Part shown: piece after piece, positions 18,109-28,116 of the stretch | Layout: every line of letters begins with the position of its first letter | How positions within the stretch are numbered: position 1 is the stretch's first letter | Origin: Oceanobacillus sojae | Lineage (GTDB): Bacteria > Bacillota > Bacilli > Bacillales > Amphibacillaceae | NCBI RefSeq assembly: GCF_900162665.1 | Contig: NZ_LT727813.1 | Coordinates: forward strand, 6,961 to 70,960 | Direction of reading: 5' to 3' | Length of the DNA: 64,000 bases | Made by a program: the position numbers and the translations under genes | The notes under the pieces: model-generated | What the model saw: the letters and a program-made list of their open reading frames with translations, nothing else | The model's database searches: none | What the model was told of the DNA's origin: nothing

Positions 18109-18571
18109 TCAGTAACCTCCATTGTTAATTCTTTTAGATACTGATGGTTCTTTGAAAGTCAAATTCAGTAAAATCACAATCTATTTTCTTCAGTAAGATA
18201 ATAGGATGTACAGGATAACTATCTTAGTCATGAATACTCCCGTCTACTTATTGGGTTTCGCCCTACATATTTCTTGAGGTTGGGAGTCTTCTCGCTTAAT
18301 CAAGATAGATTATTACTCACAAATTCTTTAAGTTCTAATACATATTGAGAAGCACCGTGGCGCCTCACATTACCATAATAATCAAAGTACCATTATTATA
18401 TTCTTTTATTATTTTTGGTACTTCTATAAAACAATCTAATAAATCATAAATAATATTGTCATTGAAATCCTTGAATCAGTTACTTAATTTTGGATCAATA
18501 TCTCTATTCTTAAATAAAAAATTAAAACAATAAGTGTTTACCTTTATTCTAGGTTTTTACCTATTGGTAAA
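18109..18571. other. Gap with one structured patch
   Basis: No gene is recognised. Near 18237-18292 CTCCC and GGGAG flank a compact GGGTTTCGCCC hairpin, so an RNA structure or an IS-end relic is possible. I could not assign it. Confidence 0.3.
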
Positions 18572-19111
18572 CTAATGTTGTTTTAACAACTGAAGCATCC
18601 TGTCACACCAAAGAATACTTGCCTCCTCAAAGTTTATCCCCATATTAATAACAGAAATTGTGGCGAACAAGGGATGATTGACATCAGGATTCTGTTCTTC
18701 GAAGGAAGAAATTCTCTTTTTATAATCCTCAAGCGTTCGTTCATGTTGTTCCTTTTTCTTCTTTATCAAGCTAAACAATTCATCTGGTTTTAATAACCAA
18801 GAACTGTACTGCTTCAACAGGAAGGTTTTCGAATCCTCAGCTTCAGGAAGCTCTTGTACCCACGATTTTAAAGTGTCCATGCCACTAGCCGTAATTCTGT
18901 AAATTTTTCGAGGCGGACGATAAGACTCTTGTTCAATGGCTTGCAATTCAATAAATCCGGTTTTTTCCAATTTTGATAGAGATGGATAAAGCTGATTATT
19001 GTTTATTTTATAGAAATGGCTAATTCTGCTGTTGATTTGCTGCTTCATTTCATATCCGCTTAACGGTTCTCGTGCTAATAATCCTAATAAGATGTATTGG
19101 GTATTATTCAT
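18572..19111 (-). CDS. PadR-family transcriptional regulator
   Basis: 179 residues from the ATG at 19111 (NNTQYILLGLLAREPLSGYE) behind GAGGAG. The PadR winged helix (about 4-80, with NNNQLYPSLSKLEKTGFIE as recognition part) is followed by a Vir_act_alpha_C-type helical tail (about 90-175) that serves for dimerisation. It is divergent from the alpha/beta hydrolase gene at 19258, with a direct repeat in the shared 146-bp region, so it probably represses that gene and itself. Confidence 0.88.
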   Translation of the reverse strand: MNNTQYILLGLLAREPLSGYEMKQQINSRISHFYKINNNQLYPSLSKLEKTGFIELQAIEQESYRPPRKIYRITASGMDTLKSWVQELPEAEDSKTFLLKQYSSWLLKPDELFSLIKKKKEQHERTLEDYKKRISSFEEQNPDVNHPLFATISVINMGINFEEASILWCDRMLQLLKQH

Positions 19112-19168
19112 TAAGTTCTCCTCTTTCATGCTTTTGATTTATATACTTTCATTTAGATAGGTTAATTA

Positions 19169-19220
19169 TAACATAAAATAATATTTGACATATAAAATAA
19201 CATAGAATAATATTTACATA
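19169..19220. promoter_or_regulatory. Direct repeat, candidate PadR operators
   Basis: Two nearly identical 23-24 bp units at 19169-19192 and 19198-19220 share TAACATA-AATAATATTT-ACATA with a 29-bp period, about three helix turns. They lie between the divergent padR and hydrolase genes. Confidence 0.5.
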
Positions 19221-19257
19221 GGTTATAAATAACATATTATGAGGAGTGTGTATTATT

Positions 19258-20457
19258 GTGAAACTTATTTTTAAAGATCAGACTTTTTCATTCGAATTGC
19301 TTCGGACAATGGGTTATGCTGCTTTTGGAGGGGCAGACATAGGGGAATGTCTATCTACTGCCTATCGAATTGAAGAAGGTAATTTTGAAAGCTGGTATGA
19401 GGAATGGCTAAAGACTGCAATCCGGGTTCATCAAGAAGCTGACGAAAGCAGCAAGCATGGCAATAAGAGTAGTGCGAGAGACTTCTATTTAAGTGCATCG
19501 AATTACTACCGTACAGCCGAATTTTTTCTCCATGGCAATCCGGAGGATAAACGTATTCTGAAAACGTGGAGATTAAGCCAAAGCACATTCAGACGCGCGC
19601 TTACCTTACTCGATCATCATTGGGAGATTGTTACTATTCCTTATGAAGACATAGAGTTACCTGGTTACTTGTATTTAGCAGGAGATCAGCCTGCTCCTAC
19701 CCTGATTGTTCATGGAGGATATGATTCCACCGCAGAAGAGCTTTATTTCCAAGTTGTTACCTCTGCTTTAGAAAAAGGGTATCATTGCTTGGTATTCGAG
19801 GGACCAGGACAAGGAGCTGTTATACGCGAGCAACGAATTCCATTCAGACATGACTGGGAGGCTGCTGTAACACCAGTGGTAGATTATCTGATCAAGCGTC
19901 CAGAAGTTATCTCTGACAAAATCGCATTAATGGGTATCAGTTTAGGCGGGTATTTGGCTCCGCGTGCGGCTGCTTATGAACACAGGCTTGCTGCATGCAT
20001 TGCAAATGATGGCCTATTCTCCTTCCAAGTGGGAAAAATAGCTGCGGCATTAGGCGGAAAAGAAAGTGAGGAACTCCATTTTAATTCACCAGAGATGGAT
20101 AATTTTATTGCGTCGATTATGGCACAAGATACAGGTATTCGATGGGGAATTGAAAATGGACAGTTTACTTTTTCAGCAACTAATCTGGAAGAGCTGGTGC
20201 ACAAAACGGAACCTTTTACCTTGGAAGGCATTGCTGAGAAAATCAAGTGTCCAGTACTCGTTTGCGAAGCTGAACATGATCATGCCTTTGCTGGACAACC
20301 CGAACAATTGTACAAATCTTTAAGAAGTTCCAAAACGTATATGAAGTTTACTGCTGAAGATTCTGCTGAAGAACATTGCCATTTTGGGGCATTAAAATTG
20401 GCTAACCACCGCATATTCACTTGGTTAGATCAAGTTTTGAATACAGAAGCCAGGTAA
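19258..20457 (+). CDS. FrsA-like alpha/beta hydrolase
   Basis: 399 residues from the GTG at 19258; the earlier GTG at 19246 overlaps its own GAGGAG ribosome binding site. The helical N-terminal ~125 residues are followed by an alpha/beta hydrolase core with VHGGYDS (oxyanion, about 151-157), the nucleophile elbow GISLGG (S228), an acid in CEAEHDHAF (D341) and the catalytic His in EEHCHFGA (H375). The layout is like the FrsA/pseudooxynicotine-hydrolase group that cleaves C-C or ester bonds. The substrate is unknown. It is probably repressed by the divergent PadR protein and ends in a strong terminator. Confidence 0.85.
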   Translation: MKLIFKDQTFSFELLRTMGYAAFGGADIGECLSTAYRIEEGNFESWYEEWLKTAIRVHQEADESSKHGNKSSARDFYLSASNYYRTAEFFLHGNPEDKRILKTWRLSQSTFRRALTLLDHHWEIVTIPYEDIELPGYLYLAGDQPAPTLIVHGGYDSTAEELYFQVVTSALEKGYHCLVFEGPGQGAVIREQRIPFRHDWEAAVTPVVDYLIKRPEVISDKIALMGISLGGYLAPRAAAYEHRLAACIANDGLFSFQVGKIAAALGGKESEELHFNSPEMDNFIASIMAQDTGIRWGIENGQFTFSATNLEELVHKTEPFTLEGIAEKIKCPVLVCEAEHDHAFAGQPEQLYKSLRSSKTYMKFTAEDSAEEHCHFGALKLANHRIFTWLDQVLNTEAR

Positions 20458-20474
20458 GGATTACATCATCTTTT

Positions 20475-20512
20475 AAGCGCCTCTCCCCCAAACGGGGAAA
20501 AGGCGCTTTTTT
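20475..20512 (+). terminator. Strong terminator after the hydrolase gene
   Basis: AAGCGCCT and inner CCCC pair with GGGG and AGGCGCTT, followed by TTTTT. The stretch 20513-20676 has no gene. Confidence 0.85.
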
Positions 20513-20676
20513 GGAGTAGCAACAAAGCTGCCTTTTCCATATGTGGTGGACCTGTTACGCTTTTTCAAACGGGATTTAGAAAATATAAAAAACGAAGAAA
20601 AACACAAAAAAGATTGAACAAAAGAGGAGCCATAAATGGAATCTCTTTTTAAGATTTTGTTAATAACAAAAATAGT

Positions 20677-21318
20677 TTAATTTTTATTATTAGCTGGCAG
20701 AGTTTGCATAAGTTCAAAGAAGTATTTAGAATCGCCCGTATTAAAATAGTTATACCAAGATTCTAATGTGTTTGACTTAAAAACATCTAAGTACTCAATG
20801 ATTTGTTTCGTCCATAGCAAAGCTTCAGTAGAACCGGCAGTAATAAGGTTATTAGATGCAACAGATGGCTGGTCTATATAAAAATCTTGTCCTTTATAAT
20901 CAGAACAAACCATTTCAAGGAATCCCGGACCATTGCTAGTATGTGGACGGTTATCTAGTACCCCAAAATTAGCAAGTGCTGCGGTAGCTCCACAGATTGC
21001 ACATACTGCAGCGCCTACAGAGAGCAGCTCGCTTGCTTTTACGAGAATAGCTTCATGCTTTGGATCATTCCATGTATCTGCATCTGGTAATAACAGCATA
21101 CTTGCTTCACTTACATTAATGTCATCAATTAAGTAGTCAGGAACTATTGTCATTCCGCCCATTGTACGGATTGATTGTTTGGAGTAACTAACTGTTTTAA
21201 TCGATACTTGGTTCGCTTCTTCTTTGAAAAACCTCCTGGAATGCAACCCCGAAGTAACATATCCTAGTTCCCAGTCAGCTAAAGTATCAAGTACATAAAT
21301 ATAAATTGTTTTCATCAT
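20677..21318 (-). CDS. DJ-1/PfpI-family protein (YdeA-like)
   Basis: 213 residues of the class I glutamine-amidotransferase-like DJ-1/PfpI fold. The nucleophile elbow is VCAICGATAAL with C109. The N-terminal YIYVLDTLADWELGYVTSG carries the usual acidic residue that pairs with the cysteine. Family members act as amidases, glyoxalases or chaperones, and the exact activity cannot be read here. A WYL-type regulator gene is divergent at 21435, so that regulator (now broken) probably controlled this gene. Confidence 0.8.
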   Translation of the reverse strand: MMKTIYIYVLDTLADWELGYVTSGLHSRRFFKEEANQVSIKTVSYSKQSIRTMGGMTIVPDYLIDDINVSEASMLLLPDADTWNDPKHEAILVKASELLSVGAAVCAICGATAALANFGVLDNRPHTSNGPGFLEMVCSDYKGQDFYIDQPSVASNNLITAGSTEALLWTKQIIEYLDVFKSNTLESWYNYFNTGDSKYFFELMQTLPANNKN

Positions 21319-21434
21319 TTTCCTCCATTTGATTGTAATAGATTGGTTGTTTTATTATTATTATACGTATCTATTGTTGACACCAATATGGCAACAATCT
21401 GGAATGGAGAATTTTTTTGAAAGGCGGTTAACAG

Positions 21435-22011
21435 ATGAAAGTTAGCAGGCTTGTTAGCATTATTATGGTACTACTCGATAAAGAACGGATAAGCGCACAG
21501 GAGTTAGCAAATATGTTTGAAGTTTCGAAACGCACAATCTACCGTGATATAGATGCCATCAACATGGCGGGTATTCCAATTTACTCAACATCAGGAGTAG
21601 GAGGCGGCTTTGAAATCATGAAAAACTATAAAATGGATAGTAAGGTTTTTTCAACTACTGATATTTCTACTATTTTGACAGGACTTTCTAGCCTCTCCAA
21701 TATGATGCAAAGTAACGAACTGGTAAATGCTCTTGCGAAAGTAAAAAGTTTTATCCCGGTGGATAGAGCTGACGAGATCAAATTAAAAACAGATCAAATA
21801 CATATCGATTTAAATCAGTGGATAGGTTATCGGAACGTACAAGCCTATTTAGAAATCATAAAAATAGCTTTACAAGAAAACAGGCTGCTTTCGTTTGAAT
21901 ATGCCGACCGTCATGGAAATAAAACGAAACGGGAAGTTGAAGCCTATCAAATTGTATTGAAGGGTAATCATTGGTATTTTCAAGGATACTGTTTTGAACT
22001 ACCCCACTTAT
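21435..22011 (+). pseudogene. YafY-type HTH-WYL regulator cut by an IS605-type insertion
   Basis: The first ~190 residues are intact: an HTH_11 domain (KERISAQELANMFEVSKRT) and the start of the WYL domain (LSFEYADRHGNKTKREVEAY, then KGNHWYFQGYCFEL). The protein then runs into the right end of an IS605-type element and stops at 22022. The rest of the WYL domain and the C-terminal extension (~100 residues) is missing, and no continuation is found beyond the element at 22930. A good GAAAGGCGG ribosome binding site precedes the ATG. It is divergent from the DJ-1 gene. Confidence 0.8.
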
Positions 22012-22925
22012 CAACCTTATAGGTTGCTTGAAGTGAGAGATTCCTAAGAACACCAACCCATTGGTCAGTTATGGATTAGGCTATCCCCACAGTTCCTGCG
22101 GTTAATCGCAATGCTTCCTTACGAAGATTCCTGCTTGCGTTAATATCTCTTTGGTGATGGCACTGACAGATATTACACGTCCATGTACGCAAAGCAAGAT
22201 TTTTAACGTCTTGGTTTTGGTGTCCACAATTGGAACAAAGCTGGCTTGATGGATAGTTTTTAGCAACCTTAACAACCTGTTTTCCATACCAGGCCGCTTT
22301 ATATTCCAACATAGTTCGGAATGTTGACCAGGATGCGTTGCTAATCGCTTTCGCAAGATTGTGATTTTTTAACATGTTTTTAACAGATAAATCTTCCAAA
22401 CCTATGATATCGTGGTTATTGATTATCTCGGTGGAGACCTTATCTAACATGTCTTTTCTTTTATTAGCAATTTTTTCATGAAGCCGGGGTAATTTTTCTT
22501 CATTTCCCGAACCGCTTTGATCGCTTTATTTTTATTGAAAAATTCGCCTTTCCAATTATTTTGAAGAAACTGCCCGTTTTGCACCATTTCATTCACTATA
22601 TACCAGTAGTCGTCTTTTTCTTTTTGTTTTCCTGTAAAATAGTTGTAGACAAAACGGGCACAGCCCATTGTTTTATGGATGAAGGTGATTTGGTTTTTGT
22701 TCGGATAGATACGAAAACCAAACACTTTTTTTACTTTCATGGTCCCTTACCTCCTTCTTTCTATTATATCAGAAGAAGTATCAAGAAGGAACATTCGTTC
22801 TGTTTATTTATGAATAATCACTGCTCAAAAAGCAATCTCTTGTCGGCAGGCGATTCATCTCCCCCCTTATCGCTTAGACTATACCTTTCACGCGCTTGAA
22901 GAGGGGGTTTTCTCGCCTGTTTTGA
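22008..22925 (-). mobile_element. Defective IS200/IS605-type element (tnpB remnant, no tnpA)
   Basis: The right end is marked by the perfect hairpin CAACCT-TAT-AGGTTG (22012-22026) that abuts the broken WYL gene. The left end lies between 22742 and 22925, where a large stem (CAGGCGA at 22847 with TCGCCTG at 22913, and an inner CCCCCC/GGGGG pair) occurs. No tnpA is present and tnpB is internally deleted, so it could only move in trans. The exact left boundary is not fixed. Confidence 0.6.
22076..22740 (-). pseudogene. tnpB: TnpB (OrfB) with large internal deletion
   Basis: The N-terminus is normal (KVKKVFGFRIYPNKNQITFI, then GCARFVYNYF) up to MKKNYPGF near 22480. In another frame the protein resumes at [20 protein letters not shown] and ends with the DUF/zinc block [16 protein letters not shown] and [15 protein letters not shown]. 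About 150 central residues are lost, including the first RuvC aspartate and the REC region. It cannot be an active RNA-guided nuclease. The zinc ribbon and third RuvC motif (DINASRN) survive. Confidence 0.85.
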
Positions 22926-22927
22926 TA

Positions 22928-23140
22928 AAAAAGGTGTAGAGTTTGTTTCAGGTAATCTCTATGTATTATGAAAATAAAAGCTTGGTGATTACTACTAACC
23001 TTCCATTTGGACAATGGAATCATGTTTTTGGAGATCCAATATTAACAGAAGCGGTGATTGACCGACTTATTCATCATTCACATTTACTCCTTTTTAACGG
23101 TGAAAGTTTCCGTTATAAGGAATCATTCATACAGCAATAA
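22928..23140 (+). pseudogene. istB 3' fragment (IS21-type helper ATPase)
   Basis: KGVEF, a frameshift, then LFQVISMYYENKSLVITTN and FGQWNHVFGDPILTEAVI, then DRLIHHSHLLLFNGESF. This matches the last ~70 residues of an IstB protein, close to but distinct from the intact istB at 1816-2544. Nothing of the rest of this IS remains nearby. Confidence 0.8.
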
Positions 23141-23271
23141 TTCGGGACGGCAAGTGGCATACATTTTTTTACTTGCCAAATACAGCCAGCTGCACAGTCA
23201 ATCACCTTCTTTTTAAATAAGATATAGAAAAGCACATCAAAATTTCATTTAGGAGGGGGGGTGAAATACCG

Positions 23272-23697
23272 TTGAATGAAAAACAATATAGCTATTATAA
23301 TAGTAGTAGAAAGCTACGTGGCAGAGATCCCTATCCAAATTGCCACTGCCATCATTGCAATAAAGAGCGCAAAAGGATTCATGAGGGAAATGAAAATAGC
23401 ACATCCAATACAAATACATTTAATCCTATATTTAATCCATCCATTACAGTCAATATATCCCCTGAATACTCACCAACCCCCATAGCAGTGGAGACTGTTC
23501 AATACATTACCCTTGCCGAAGAAGGGAAAAAGGTTTATACGAACAAGGATGCATTAAAGCAATATGGAAGTAGTGATATACTTGATCCGGACAATGTTTC
23601 CACTCTAAATTTATTTGTCAATGGAGTGTTGCAGCCCCCATCCATTTACACTTTCAAGGAGGGATGCCCCAATTACTCTTCTGTTTGTCACGGTTAA
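23272..23697 (+). pseudogene. DUF4183 protein with frameshifted C-terminus
   Basis: 141 residues from a TTG start behind GGAGGGGGGTG. The N-terminal part holds a cysteine/histidine cluster ([12 protein letters not shown]) and a low-complexity [11 protein letters not shown] linker. The DUF4183 domain follows ([38 protein letters not shown]). After TFKEG the frame is wrong; the usual family ending [10 protein letters not shown] is readable in another frame up to a TGA at 23701. A short deletion is the likely cause. DUF4183 proteins are common in spore-forming Bacillaceae and probably sit on the spore surface. Confidence 0.65.
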
Positions 23698-23843
23698 ATG
23701 ATAATATCACCTTTCTATTTGATAAATATGCCTTTTTTAATGGGACATTTTGTTAACTTCCAATACGTACTAGTTAGTCTGACCAAGCATTTCCAACTCC
23801 TCTTCATAGAATAAAATTTGGTTGATATAAAATGGAGGTGAAA

Positions 23844-24233
23844 ATGAACATGGCACTTCAGTTAATGAAAATCGCTATTAATGGCACAATTGACACAGAT
23901 GTTAATCCTGATTCCGCAAAATTCTTTTATATCACAACAGAAGATACGGCAGCAGGAAGTACATTATCTATTGATACTGCAAGTTTCCTAGGGGATGATG
24001 GTTTAGAGGTAACGACACTTCCAGAACTTGCAGAAGATAATAGTTATTTCACTGTGGAAATTAACGGTGTTGAACAAATGCAAGGAGTATCAACATATAC
24101 ACCAAGTGCTACAGGAACTGGGTCATTAGACATTGCTGTTCCTGCTGGTGGAGGGTCCATTCCAGCAAACCAAACCGTTATCCTGCAAGTCGTTAATTTC
24201 GCAGCAACATCCTCCGGAACATTTGACACCTAG
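23844..24233 (+). CDS. DUF4183-type protein, probable spore-surface component
   Basis: 129 residues from the ATG at 23844, which follows GGAGGTG; a second ATG at 23850 is also possible. Text such as KFFYITTEDTAAGSTLSI, SYFTVEINGVEQMQGVSTY and the C-terminal PANQTVILQVVNFAATSSG matches the beta-rich DUF4183 pattern (FVNGVLQ...STY in the neighbour). It has no signal peptide, as expected for mother-cell-made spore proteins. It lies 146 bp after the broken DUF4183 gene. Function is inferred from family context only. Confidence 0.65.
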   Translation: MNMALQLMKIAINGTIDTDVNPDSAKFFYITTEDTAAGSTLSIDTASFLGDDGLEVTTLPELAEDNSYFTVEINGVEQMQGVSTYTPSATGTGSLDIAVPAGGGSIPANQTVILQVVNFAATSSGTFDT

Positions 24234-24246
24234 GATAAAAGCACTG

Positions 24247-24281
24247 CCTTTGTGCCCACCAGATACTGGCAGGGCACAAAG
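24247..24281. terminator. Strong stem-loop after the DUF4183 gene
   Basis: CTTTGTGCCC pairs perfectly with GGGCACAAAG and encloses a CCAGATACTGG hairpin. There is no long T-run on the plus strand. Confidence 0.55.
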
Positions 24282-24417
24282 AAATTTATCTATTTTCACC
24301 ATAAACACCTCACATAAGAAAAAGTCTGTTTAAATGACCGCACTTTTTTGGAAGTTTGAATAACATTATACTGTCATGCTTTTAATTTCTTTTAAAGAAT
24401 AACCAGGGGGCATAGTT

Positions 24418-24816
24418 ATGAGTATTGAATTCTTTACATTGGGTCCGACAGCTATTCAACTATTTAAGGCAGGAGAGCAAAACCCGCAAAAAGCAAAACG
24501 AATTGTTTATGGACAGGCTACTTCAAATGCAAATGGGATAGCTACACTTTATTTCACAGACAATGGATTAGCAGATGGAAATCCATTATTAGATACGATT
24601 GATTATGCGGTATCAAGCATATATTCAACAAATTCTACGATAAATGCAAGACCAAGAGTGCAAATGCGTGAGAAGAACATTACTGGAAAATATGTTTCGG
24701 CCAATGTTACAAATATTAGTGGTGTAACCGTTCTAGGCATAAGTGTATTGGGTTCGGAGAATCCAATGAGTGGGATTGTTGTGGATTTTATGATTTTGGG
24801 TAGTTTTCATAATTAA
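24418..24816 (+). CDS. Beta-rich protein of unknown function near DUF4183 genes
   Basis: 132 residues from the ATG at 24418 behind an AGGGGG site. It has no signal peptide and no cysteine. ATSNANGIATLYFTDNGLAD and NVTNISGVTVLGISVLGSEN suggest a small beta-sandwich, as in spore-coat filament or phage tail proteins. I do not recognise a family. The two genes before it encode DUF4183-type proteins, so a spore-surface role is possible. Confidence 0.5.
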   Translation: MSIEFFTLGPTAIQLFKAGEQNPQKAKRIVYGQATSNANGIATLYFTDNGLADGNPLLDTIDYAVSSIYSTNSTINARPRVQMREKNITGKYVSANVTNISGVTVLGISVLGSENPMSGIVVDFMILGSFHN

Positions 24817-25043
24817 GATAGACCTTCTCTGAATGGGAAAGTATCAATAAATGTACTTGTTCGAGTATAAATAATGATTGGCCAAACTACAATATTTAAC
24901 ATATTCTCCCCAAACAAAATAGCATATACATGATGATGCGCTTGTATTATATACCTAAATTGCAAATATATTCGTGTCAATGACAAATAAAGTAAAGAGC
25001 CGAAACCTTTGTCATCAAAGGGGATTCGACTCGCTTACAACTA
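24817..25043. other. Gap before the dispersed repeat
   Basis: AT-rich. A hairpin at about 24996-25032 (CGAAACCTTTG with CAAAGGGGATTCG) is present. No gene is seen. Confidence 0.35.
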
Positions 25044-25216
25044 TTCCTACTCAATACTTCGCCAATACAATATAGTGCAATATCGTTGATATGATAGGAT
25101 CTTAGGATATATCAAAAACTATAAAGACATGAAAATTGATATAAAGTGTGTCACGACTGTGCCACTGGTTTTAATAAATCGGAAAGCTGGAATGAGAAAT
25201 CATTTCGGCTTTATTA
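25044..25216 (+). repeat. Dispersed ~175 bp repeat, copy 1
   Basis: Shares almost every base with copies at 29308-29481 and 30721-30895, all in the same orientation. Conserved blocks include TACTTCGCCAATACAATATAG, the pair CACGACTGTGCCACTG, and an end with AAAGCTGGAATGA facing TCATTTCAGC-like bases, a terminator-type hairpin. This copy is the most diverged and its hairpin is damaged. It bounds the cadmium operon on the left. Its origin is unknown to me. Confidence 0.8.
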
Positions 25217-25430
25217 CTTGAATGAATTTCATAATTGTCCCTTTTAGAATAAAAAAGTGGAAAAATCAGATTTTCTTTGTAAACATTAGATTTACAAATA
25301 CTTTTCAAGAATGCAGCAATCCATTTCACCTCTAATTTATTACTTTTGGATGAGTCTTGATACGACGTAATGTCCTAGAAAAATGAAGAACAATAAAAGA
25401 TACTTCCATTGTGAAAATGGAAAATTTATT

Positions 25431-25465
25431 AGATAGACACTTCAAATGGAGGTGTCTATCTTTGT
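25431..25465 (+). terminator. Stem-loop upstream of cadC
   Basis: AGATAGACAC (25431-25440) pairs perfectly with GTGTCTATCT (25452-25461), followed by TTG. No gene is recognised in 25217-25600. Confidence 0.55.
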
Positions 25466-25561
25466 ATATTCAATTTTAGTTAAACGAATAGAAGTCATTC
25501 TAACATCAGTTGAAAAATTAAAATCCTATTAAAGTATTTCAACCCTTTATTCAAATGTATA

Positions 25562-25577
25562 CTTGAATGAATTCAAG
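25562..25577. promoter_or_regulatory. CadC-type operator
   Basis: CTTGAATGAATTCAAG is an inverted repeat just upstream of TATAAT (about 25591) and a further GTATTTGAATG half-site. ArsR/CadC repressors bind such TTGAAT-rich dyads. Confidence 0.6.
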
Positions 25578-25631
25578 AAATAAGATACTATATAATCAAA
25601 TGAGTATTTGAATGAAAATGGAGTGATTACT

Positions 25632-26000
25632 TTGGTTAAAAAAGATATGTGTGAAATGTATTGTTATGACGAGGAAAAAGTCAATCGTATACAAGAAGAA
25701 TTACAAAAAGAAGACTTATCTTATGTTTCCCAATTGTTCAAAGTACTTGCAGATGAAAACAGAACAAAAATTTCTTATGCCTTATGTATAGATGATGAGT
25801 TGTGTGTATGTGACATTGCGAATATCATAGGTTCTTCTGTAGCAACTGCTTCCCACCACTTGCGGACACTGCATAAACAAAAAATTGTGAAGTACCGAAA
25901 AGAAGGAAAACTTGCTTTTTATTCATTGGATGATGAACATATTAAGCAATTAATTTCGATTACGTTAATCCATCAGAAAGAAGAAAAAGCAAATGTCTGA
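25632..26000 (+). CDS. cadC: ArsR/SmtB-family metal repressor CadC
   Basis: 122 residues from the TTG at 25632 ([20 protein letters not shown]), matching the usual CadC start; an earlier TTG lies before the ribosome binding site. The N-terminal cysteines (MCEMYC) and the DNA-helix cysteines in [13 protein letters not shown] are the thiolate ligands for Cd/Pb/Zn. The recognition helix region is [16 protein letters not shown]. It represses the operon by binding the dyad at 25562-25577 and releases on metal binding. It overlaps cadA by 8 bp. Confidence 0.93.
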   Translation: MVKKDMCEMYCYDEEKVNRIQEELQKEDLSYVSQLFKVLADENRTKISYALCIDDELCVCDIANIIGSSVATASHHLRTLHKQKIVKYRKEGKLAFYSLDDEHIKQLISITLIHQKEEKANV

Positions 26001-28116
26001 GCCACTCACAAAAGAAGAAATGAAAACTTATCGTGTTCAAGGATTTAGTTGTGCGGGGTGTGCAAAAACTTTCGAAAATAATGTCAAGAAATTACAAGGG
26101 GTGGAAAACGCCGAAGTTAATTTTGGAGCTTCAAAAGTGTATATAAAGGGACAAATAACTATTGAGGAGCTTGAAAAAGCAGGAGCCTTTGAAAATTTAA
26201 AGGTTCGAGATGAAAAAGAACAAAAGGTAGATTATGAACCTTTTTGGAAACAAAAAGAAAATATAAAAGTTTATATTTCAGCCATACTCCTTTTGGTTAG
26301 CTGGTTTTTAGGTAAACAATTAGGAGAAGAACATTTTTTACCAACAATCGGATATGCACTGTCTATTTTAATTGGCGGCTACACGCTTTTTATTAAAGGG
26401 CTTAGAAATCTGAGTAGATTACAATTTGATATGAATACGCTTATGACTATTGCGATTATCGGTGCAGCTATTATTGGCGAATGGATGGAAGGTGCGACGG
26501 TTGTTATCCTGTTCGCTATTAGTGAAGCATTGGAACGCTATTCCATGGATAAAGCCCGTCAATCGATTGAATCGTTAATGGATATCGCACCAAAAGAAGC
26601 ATTAATCCGTCGGGGAAATCAAGAAATGAGTATCCATGTAGATGACATTGAAATTGGCGATATGATGATTGTAAAGCCTGGTCAGAAATTAGCGATGGAT
26701 GGTACTGTTCTCAAAGGAACTTCCACCTTAAATCAAGCTGCTATTACAGGTGAAAGTGTTCCTGTTAGGAAAACATTAGATGATGAAGTATTTGCTGGAA
26801 CATTAAATGAAGAAGGTTTACTTGAGATTAGCGTAACCAAACGAGTGGAAGATACTACACTTTCAAAAATCATTCATCTTGTAGAAGAAGCACAATCAGA
26901 GCGTGCACCCTCTCAAGCATTTGTCGATAAATTTGCTAAATATTATACGCCAGCTATTGTTATTTTAGCTATGCTGATTGCTATTATTCCTCCTTTATTT
27001 ATTGGAGAAGATTGGAATACATGGGTTTATCAAGGTCTGGCTGCACTCGTAGTTGGTTGTCCTTGTGCTCTTGTCGTTTCTACTCCAGTAGCTGTAGTTA
27101 CTGCCATAGGGAACGCTGCAAAAAATGGGGTATTGATTAAAGGCGGTGTCTATTTAGAAGAGACTGGAAACCTTAAAGTCATCGCTTTTGATAAAACAGG
27201 AACACTGACAAAAGGGGTTCCTACTGTCACAGATGTTGTAACGTATAGACGAAGTGAAGACGAATTAATCACTATTACCGCAGCAATTGAAAAAGGATCA
27301 CAACACCCTCTCGCTTCCGCTATTATAAGAAAGGCGGAAGAAAAAGGTTTACATTACAATGATATAGCTATGGAAGAATTTCAATCCATTACAGGAAAGG
27401 GCGTTAAAGCTAAGATAAATCATGAAACATATTATGTAGGAAGCCCAAGTCTTTTTGAAGAACTGCATAATCAAATAGAAAGTGAACAAAAAGAAAAGAT
27501 TACCTCTTTACAAACAGCTGGAAAAACAGTCATGGTGTTAGGCACAGAAACAGAGATTCTTGCATTCATTGCTGTCGCAGATGAAATAAGAGAATCATCT
27601 AAAGAGGTTATCAGCCAATTAAATCATCTAGGAGTCGAAACAGTTATGTTGACAGGTGATAATCAACGAACTGCACATGCGATTGGACAACAAGTTGGGG
27701 TTGTAGATGTCGAAACTGATTTATTGCCAGAAGATAAGTTGACCTTTATTAAAGAACTTCGAGAAAAACATCAACAAGTAGCAATGGTTGGTGATGGTGT
27801 GAATGACGCTCCAGCACTGGCAGCTTCTACGGTCGGAGTAGCTATGGGCGGTGCAGGAACTGATACAGCACTAGAAACAGCAGATATTGCTCTTATGTCA
27901 GATGAATTGAATAAGTTACCATATACCGTTCAATTAAGCCGAAAAGCACTGATGATTATCAAGCAGAATATTACCTTCTCTTTAGGAATTAAAGCTGTTG
28001 CTCTACTATTAGTTGTTCCTGGTTGGTTAACCTTATGGATAGCGATATTTGCAGATATGGGAGCGACCTTGCTTGTGACATTAAACAGTTTACGATTATT
28101 GAGGATTAAGAAATGA
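25993..28116 (+). CDS. cadA: Cd2+/Zn2+/Pb2+-exporting P1B-type ATPase CadA
   Basis: 707 residues, inner-membrane efflux pump. The order is a heavy-metal-associated domain with GFSCAGCA (about 17-24), transmembrane helices, the TGES actuator motif, the intramembrane metal site CPC (356-358 in [13 protein letters not shown]), the phosphorylation site DKTGT (D about 400), the HP motif (about 438), GDGVNDAP in the hinge, and two last helices. All key residues are present. Single metal-binding domain and length fit the staphylococcal CadA group. It is cotranscribed with cadC and the following oxidoreductase. Confidence 0.95.
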   Translation: MSEPLTKEEMKTYRVQGFSCAGCAKTFENNVKKLQGVENAEVNFGASKVYIKGQITIEELEKAGAFENLKVRDEKEQKVDYEPFWKQKENIKVYISAILLLVSWFLGKQLGEEHFLPTIGYALSILIGGYTLFIKGLRNLSRLQFDMNTLMTIAIIGAAIIGEWMEGATVVILFAISEALERYSMDKARQSIESLMDIAPKEALIRRGNQEMSIHVDDIEIGDMMIVKPGQKLAMDGTVLKGTSTLNQAAITGESVPVRKTLDDEVFAGTLNEEGLLEISVTKRVEDTTLSKIIHLVEEAQSERAPSQAFVDKFAKYYTPAIVILAMLIAIIPPLFIGEDWNTWVYQGLAALVVGCPCALVVSTPVAVVTAIGNAAKNGVLIKGGVYLEETGNLKVIAFDKTGTLTKGVPTVTDVVTYRRSEDELITITAAIEKGSQHPLASAIIRKAEEKGLHYNDIAMEEFQSITGKGVKAKINHETYYVGSPSLFEELHNQIESEQKEKITSLQTAGKTVMVLGTETEILAFIAVADEIRESSKEVISQLNHLGVETVMLTGDNQRTAHAIGQQVGVVDVETDLLPEDKLTFIKELREKHQQVAMVGDGVNDAPALAASTVGVAMGGAGTDTALETADIALMSDELNKLPYTVQLSRKALMIIKQNITFSLGIKAVALLLVVPGWLTLWIAIFADMGATLLVTLNSLRLLRIKK

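Noticed and set aside
18237-18292. Possible riboswitch-like structure
   Set aside because: The stem is weak over a long distance, no known riboswitch core is recognisable, and the next genes do not suggest a ligand.
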